DNA of 10,158 nucleotides from contig CAKSEE010000059.1 in assembly GCA_934446455.1 (NCBI GenBank), forward strand, positions 1-10,158, in the 5' to 3' direction. Source of the DNA: an uncultured Oscillospiraceae bacterium. Its GTDB lineage: Bacteria; Bacillota; Clostridia; Oscillospirales; Ruminococcaceae. How positions within the stretch are numbered: position 1 is the first letter of the stretch; each line of letters starts with the position of its first letter. Positions 7,024 through 10,158 of this stretch are shown in pieces. The notes under the pieces were generated by a model, which was not told the origin of the DNA, did no database searches, and saw only the letters and a program-made list of their open reading frames with translations. Both the position numbers and the translations under genes were made by a program.

Positions 7024-7392
7024 ATGGACAAAAAGGTTCTCATATGCGGCGGGATATGCGCGGCTGCCGCGGCTGCCGGGATAGCTGCGTGGGCGGTTAT
7101 GCGCACGGCGCAGCGCACGGACCCCTGTGCCGCGGTGTATTCGGACGGAGAGCTTGCGGCGTACCTGCCGCTTGACGAGGACGCGGAGCTTCGCGTGGAA
7201 TGCGCGGGCGGCTACAACGTAATAAAGGTGGAAAACGGCGCGGTGCGCGTATCCGAGGCGGACTGCCCCGATGGGGTGTGCGTAAGCACGGGCGCCATAA
7301 GCAGCGGCGCGGTGCCTGTCGTGTGCCTGCCGCACAGGCTTGAGGTGCGCGTGATAAACGGCGCGGACGCCGTGGACGCGGCAGCGGGGTGA
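7024..7392 (+). CDS. NusG domain II-containing membrane-anchored protein
   Basis: This is a 122-residue protein of the NusG_II type (PF07009), common in Firmicutes. Residues 5-26 form an uncleaved-looking hydrophobic anchor rich in Ala. The remainder, AVYSDGELAAYLPLDED and then GGYNVIKVENGAVRV, EADCPDGVCVSTG (78-90) and VVCLPHRLEVRV (99-110), is the diagnostic pattern, with conserved Cys81, Cys86 and Cys101. The domain should be exposed outside the membrane; its biochemical role is not established. Despite the name it lacks the NGN domain and is not the NusG transcription factor. ATG 7024 has GGAGG (7015-7019) four bases upstream. A GTG at 6994 is in frame but has no comparable ribosome site. 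No convincing promoter is seen between the preceding terminator and this gene. Confidence 0.87.
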   Translation: MDKKVLICGGICAAAAAAGIAAWAVMRTAQRTDPCAAVYSDGELAAYLPLDEDAELRVECAGGYNVIKVENGAVRVSEADCPDGVCVSTGAISSGAVPVVCLPHRLEVRVINGADAVDAAAG

Positions 7393-7529
7393 CTGCCGCG
7401 GAATGCCGCACGGTTGTGCGCGAGGTTCTCCGAAAACGATTACTGAGCGCGCCATGGGTGAAAACTGTATAAAATGCTCAAATAAATGCAAATGATTTTG
7501 GATTTTGTAACAGTAATTGAGCAAATAAC

Positions 7530-7558
7530 TTGAAATTTCAGCGGAAAAAGAGTATAAT
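7530..7558 (+). promoter_or_regulatory. Sigma-A promoter for glgP
   Basis: TTGAAA (7530-7535) and TATAAT (7553-7558) are 17 bases apart. Transcription would begin at about 7565, giving a ~60-base leader to glgP. The surrounding 7465-7600 is distinctly AT-rich compared with the flanking genes. Confidence 0.85.
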
Positions 7559-7567
7559 AGAAAAGGC

Positions 7568-7583
7568 TGAAAATGTGTTTTCA
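7568..7583. promoter_or_regulatory. Perfect dyad at the glgP start site, candidate operator
   Basis: TGAAAA-TGTG-TTTTCA is a perfect six-base inverted repeat with a four-base centre, starting ten bases after the -10 element. A repressor bound here would block initiation or early elongation. The arms resemble catabolite-response (cre) half sites, but the central CG of the cre consensus is missing, so the regulator cannot be named. Confidence 0.5.
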
Positions 7584-7624
7584 AAAATAATTAGGTTCAG
7601 TTTAAGAAAGGGGTACTTATACCG

Positions 7625-10021
7625 ATGAAATCACCGTATACAAGAGAAGAGCTTAAGAAGAAGCTCGAAGACATTCTCGAGTATGACTTCCGAACGGACG
7701 CGAAAAATGCTACGATAACGCAGGTTTACCGCGCGCTGTCCTCCATTGTTGTGGACTACCTCAAGGAGAAGCGTCACGACTTTATGCACGAGTGCAACTC
7801 GCAGGGCAGAAAGCAGGTGTACTACCTGTCCATGGAGTTCCTTATGGGCCGTTCGCTCAAGACGAGCCTGTACAACCTCGGGCTTCAGGACGAGGCGGAG
7901 GCTGCGCTTAAGGATATCGGCGTAAAGATAGACAGAGTTTACGAGGAAGAGCCTGACGCGGGTCTTGGCAACGGCGGTCTTGGCAGACTTGCAGCGTGCT
8001 ACATGGACGCTCTCGCGACCTGCGCTTACCCTGCGACGGGATATTCCATCAGATATGAGTACGGCATATTCAAGCAGAAGATAGTTGACGGCTGGCAGAC
8101 CGAGCTTCCCGACAACTGGCTTCCCGGCGGCGGCGCGTGGCTCGTGCCCGTTCCCGACCAGGCCGTTGAGGTTCGCTTTGACGGACAGATAATTGAGCAC
8201 TGGGACGAGAACTACCACCACCTCGAGCACGTAAACTACAACAGCGTGAACGCCGTTCCCTATGATATGTACGTTTCGGGCTATGACTCCAAGGGCGTTT
8301 CAAAGCTCAGGCTGTGGAGCGCGGAGAGCATGTCCTTTGATATGACGAGCTTCAACACGGGCGACTATGCAAAGGCGCTCGGCGCAAACAACATCGCGCA
8401 CTCCATCTCCAAGGTGCTTTACCCCAACGATAACCATGCCGAGGGCAAGGCGCTGCGCCTGCGCCAGCAGTATTTCATGTGCGCGGCTTCCGTAAGCGAC
8501 ATTGTTATGCGTCACATGAGAGTATACGGCACAATGGAGAACTTCCACGAGAAGGTAGCTATCCACATAAACGACACGCACCCCACGCTCGCTATCCCCG
8601 AGCTTATGAGAATACTGCTCGACGAGTGCGGCTACGGCTGGGAGCAGGCATGGCACATCTGCACCAACACATTTGCCTACACCAACCACACCGTTATGGC
8701 GGAGGCGCTTGAGAAGTGGGACAAGGACCTTGTAGAGAAGATACTGCCGAGAATATTCTCGATAATCTGCGAGATAAACCGCCGCTACTGCGAGGACCTG
8801 TTCAACAGAACGCAGAGCAGCGAGAAGGTCACCAAGATGTCCATTATTCAGGACAACAAGGTTCACATGGCGAACCTCTGCGTTGCGGCTTCGCACAGCG
8901 TAAACGGCGTTTCCAAGCTGCACAGCCAGATAATCAAGGACGACGTATTCCACCTTCAGGCGCTTGACAGACCGCACCAGTTCAAGAATGTAACCAACGG
9001 TATCGCATACCGCAGATGGCTGCTTCAGAGCAACCAGGGTCTGACCGACCTGCTTTCGGAGTGCATCGGCGAGGGCTTCAAGAAGGACGCTTCGGAGCTT
9101 ATCAAGTTCCAGGTATTCGCAAACGACGCTTCCGTCCTCGAAAAGCTCGGCAAGATAAAGAGAGCGAACAAGGAGTATTTTGCAACGTACGTTGAAAAGA
9201 CCACGGGCGCAAAGCTCAACCTTGACTCCATTTTTGACGTACAGGTAAAGCGCCTGCACGAGTACAAGCGCCAGCAGCTCAACGCCCTCAACATCATTGC
9301 GGACTACAACTTCCTCAAGGCGAACCCCGACGCGCCGTTTGTTCCCAAGACCTACATCTTCGCTTCAAAGGCTGCGCCCGGCTACTACATCGCAAAGCAG
9401 ATAATCAAGCTCATCTGGTGCATAGGCGAGGATATAAAGCACGACCCCAAGCTGCGTGAGAAGCTCTCCGTAGTATTCCTTGAGGACTACCGCGTAACGC
9501 TTTCTGAAATACTCATGCCTGCGGCTGAGATATCCGAGCAGATTTCCCTTGCAGGCACGGAGGCTTCGGGTACGGGCAACATGAAGCTCATGCTCAACGG
9601 TGCGCTCACCATAGGCACCTACGACGGCGCGAACGTTGAGATACACGAGGCTGTCGGCACGGACAACATCTTCATCTTCGGCATGAGAACGCCTGAGGTG
9701 AACGATCTGCGCATGAGGGGCTACAACCCGCAGGGCTACATCGATAACAACCCCGTTATCCGCGACGCTATGCAGCGCCTTTACAACGGCATCAACGGCG
9801 CAACGTTCGAGGAGCTTGCAAACTCCATCAAGTTCAAGGACTTCTACATGGCTCTTGCTGACTTCGACAGCTACCGCGGCACGCAGGCTTACATCTCCGA
9901 GGTTTACAAGACCCCCGCAGAGTGGAACAAGAAGAGCCTTATGAACATTGCAGGCGCGGGCCGCTTCTCCGCAGACAGGGCGGTTACGGACTACGCGCGC
10001 GACATCTGGAACTTAAAGTAA
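7625..10021 (+). CDS. glgP: Glycogen/starch/maltodextrin phosphorylase
   Basis: This pyridoxal-phosphate enzyme (GT35) releases glucose-1-phosphate from alpha-1,4-glucan ends. The 798 residues are a full family length. Motifs appear in order: YYLSMEFLMGRSL (66-78), DAGLGNGGLGRLAACYMDALAT (111-132), YGIFKQ (146-151), HINDTHPTLAIPELMR (314-329), YTNHTVMAEALEKW (352-365), VTNGIAYRRWL (456-466) and VKRLHEYKRQQLNALN (541-556). The cofactor loop EASGTGNMKLMLNGALTIGT (646-665) carries the PLP lysine K654. R543 and K548 match phosphate-site residues of rabbit muscle phosphorylase (R569, K574). The N-terminus is short and lacks the mammalian phosphoserine segment, so control is probably transcriptional. 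ATG 7625 is preceded by AAAGGGG (7607-7613) with an 11-base gap, rather long. No other glycogen genes are in the window. Confidence 0.97.
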   Translation: MKSPYTREELKKKLEDILEYDFRTDAKNATITQVYRALSSIVVDYLKEKRHDFMHECNSQGRKQVYYLSMEFLMGRSLKTSLYNLGLQDEAEAALKDIGVKIDRVYEEEPDAGLGNGGLGRLAACYMDALATCAYPATGYSIRYEYGIFKQKIVDGWQTELPDNWLPGGGAWLVPVPDQAVEVRFDGQIIEHWDENYHHLEHVNYNSVNAVPYDMYVSGYDSKGVSKLRLWSAESMSFDMTSFNTGDYAKALGANNIAHSISKVLYPNDNHAEGKALRLRQQYFMCAASVSDIVMRHMRVYGTMENFHEKVAIHINDTHPTLAIPELMRILLDECGYGWEQAWHICTNTFAYTNHTVMAEALEKWDKDLVEKILPRIFSIICEINRRYCEDLFNRTQSSEKVTKMSIIQDNKVHMANLCVAASHSVNGVSKLHSQIIKDDVFHLQALDRPHQFKNVTNGIAYRRWLLQSNQGLTDLLSECIGEGFKKDASELIKFQVFANDASVLEKLGKIKRANKEYFATYVEKTTGAKLNLDSIFDVQVKRLHEYKRQQLNALNIIADYNFLKANPDAPFVPKTYIFASKAAPGYYIAKQIIKLIWCIGEDIKHDPKLREKLSVVFLEDYRVTLSEILMPAAEISEQISLAGTEASGTGNMKLMLNGALTIGTYDGANVEIHEAVGTDNIFIFGMRTPEVNDLRMRGYNPQGYIDNNPVIRDAMQRLYNGINGATFEELANSIKFKDFYMALADFDSYRGTQAYISEVYKTPAEWNKKSLMNIAGAGRFSADRAVTDYARDIWNLK

Positions 10022-10052
10022 GACGTCATTCATACTCGCACGCAACATAATC

Positions 10053-10082
10053 AAAAAGGGAGCGCTCCGAAAGGGGCGCTCC
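10053..10082 (-). terminator. Hairpin with T tract on the minus strand, possibly bidirectional
   Basis: GGAGCGCTCC (10059-10068) pairs with GGGGCGCTCC (10073-10082) around a GAAA tetraloop; all ten pairs form, one as G-T. The run AAAAA (10053-10057) lies on the left, so the U tract follows the hairpin only in minus-strand RNA. It would best end a convergent gene to the right of the window. On the + strand it could still help end or protect the glgP transcript, although no T tract follows. Confidence 0.65.
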
Positions 10083-10152
10083 AGCTTGTCGAAAAAGTAT
10101 GTTATGCCCGCGAAGCGGGCTTTGAAATCCGTTTTTTGTCACGGCTCCGCCG
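10083..10152. repeat. Intergenic repeat-like tract with two short hairpins
   Basis: After the glgP hairpin, AGCTTGTCGAAAAAGT is followed by GCCCGC-GAA-GCGGGC (10106-10120) with a short TTT, then GTTTTTTG, and CGGC-TCC-GCCG (10143-10153). Small GC-rich hairpins of this type resemble dispersed intergenic elements in Ruminococcaceae-like genomes. That resemblance is from memory. The 10106 hairpin could act as a weak + strand terminator. No gene is evident here. Confidence 0.35.
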
Positions 10153-10158
10153 GGGCAA

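Noticed and set aside
8300..9259. 319-codon minus-strand frame inside glgP
   Set aside because: It is antisense to highly conserved phosphorylase motifs; its residue pattern only mirrors glgP codons.
1..10158. CRISPR arrays, tRNA or rRNA genes, riboswitches
   Set aside because: No regularly spaced repeats, no cloverleaf-like tract and no recognisable riboswitch core were seen in the short intergenic regions.

Overview
The window looks like chromosomal DNA from a GC-rich Clostridia member, most likely Oscillospirales/Ruminococcaceae-like. This is inferred from the gene families and signals, not from a marker gene. Support comes from a fused SecDF, a small NusG-domain-II membrane-anchored protein typical of Firmicutes, a non-zinc ECF sigma/membrane-protein pair, strong AGGAGG-type ribosome sites and near-consensus sigma-A promoters in AT-rich spacers between GC-rich genes. 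All recognisable genes are on the + strand.

Layout. Bases 1-125 hold what may be the last codons of a transposase and its element end, then a small inverted repeat and an AT-rich repeat-like tract. A sigma-A promoter (150-178) leads into secDF (242-2602), closed by a strong terminator. A cytosolic serine hydrolase of the class C beta-lactamase/esterase fold follows (2677-3843) with a good ribosome site but no visible promoter of its own. A consensus sigma-A promoter (3852-3880), a structured leader and a possible ECF-type promoter precede an ECF sigma factor (4062-4607). That gene is followed 40 bases later by a 754-residue single-pass membrane protein (4648-6912), and the pair ends in a strong terminator. 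A 122-residue NusG_II protein (7024-7392) stands alone. After a promoter with a perfect 16-bp dyad at its start site comes glycogen phosphorylase glgP (7625-10021). The right edge (10022-10158) contains hairpins and repeat-like intergenic DNA.

How the genes relate. These are mostly independent transcription units: protein export (SecDF), an unassigned hydrolase, a regulatory pair, an envelope protein and glycogen breakdown. The most interesting unit is the regulatory pair. A sigma factor without its own sensor is followed by a protein with a ~35-residue cytosolic segment, one membrane helix, an acidic Pro/Thr-rich stalk and a large exported region of unrecognised family. The simplest reading is an envelope- or ligand-sensing sigma/anti-sigma switch whose extracellular part is not a family I can name. 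No CRISPR array, tRNA, rRNA or complete mobile element is visible.
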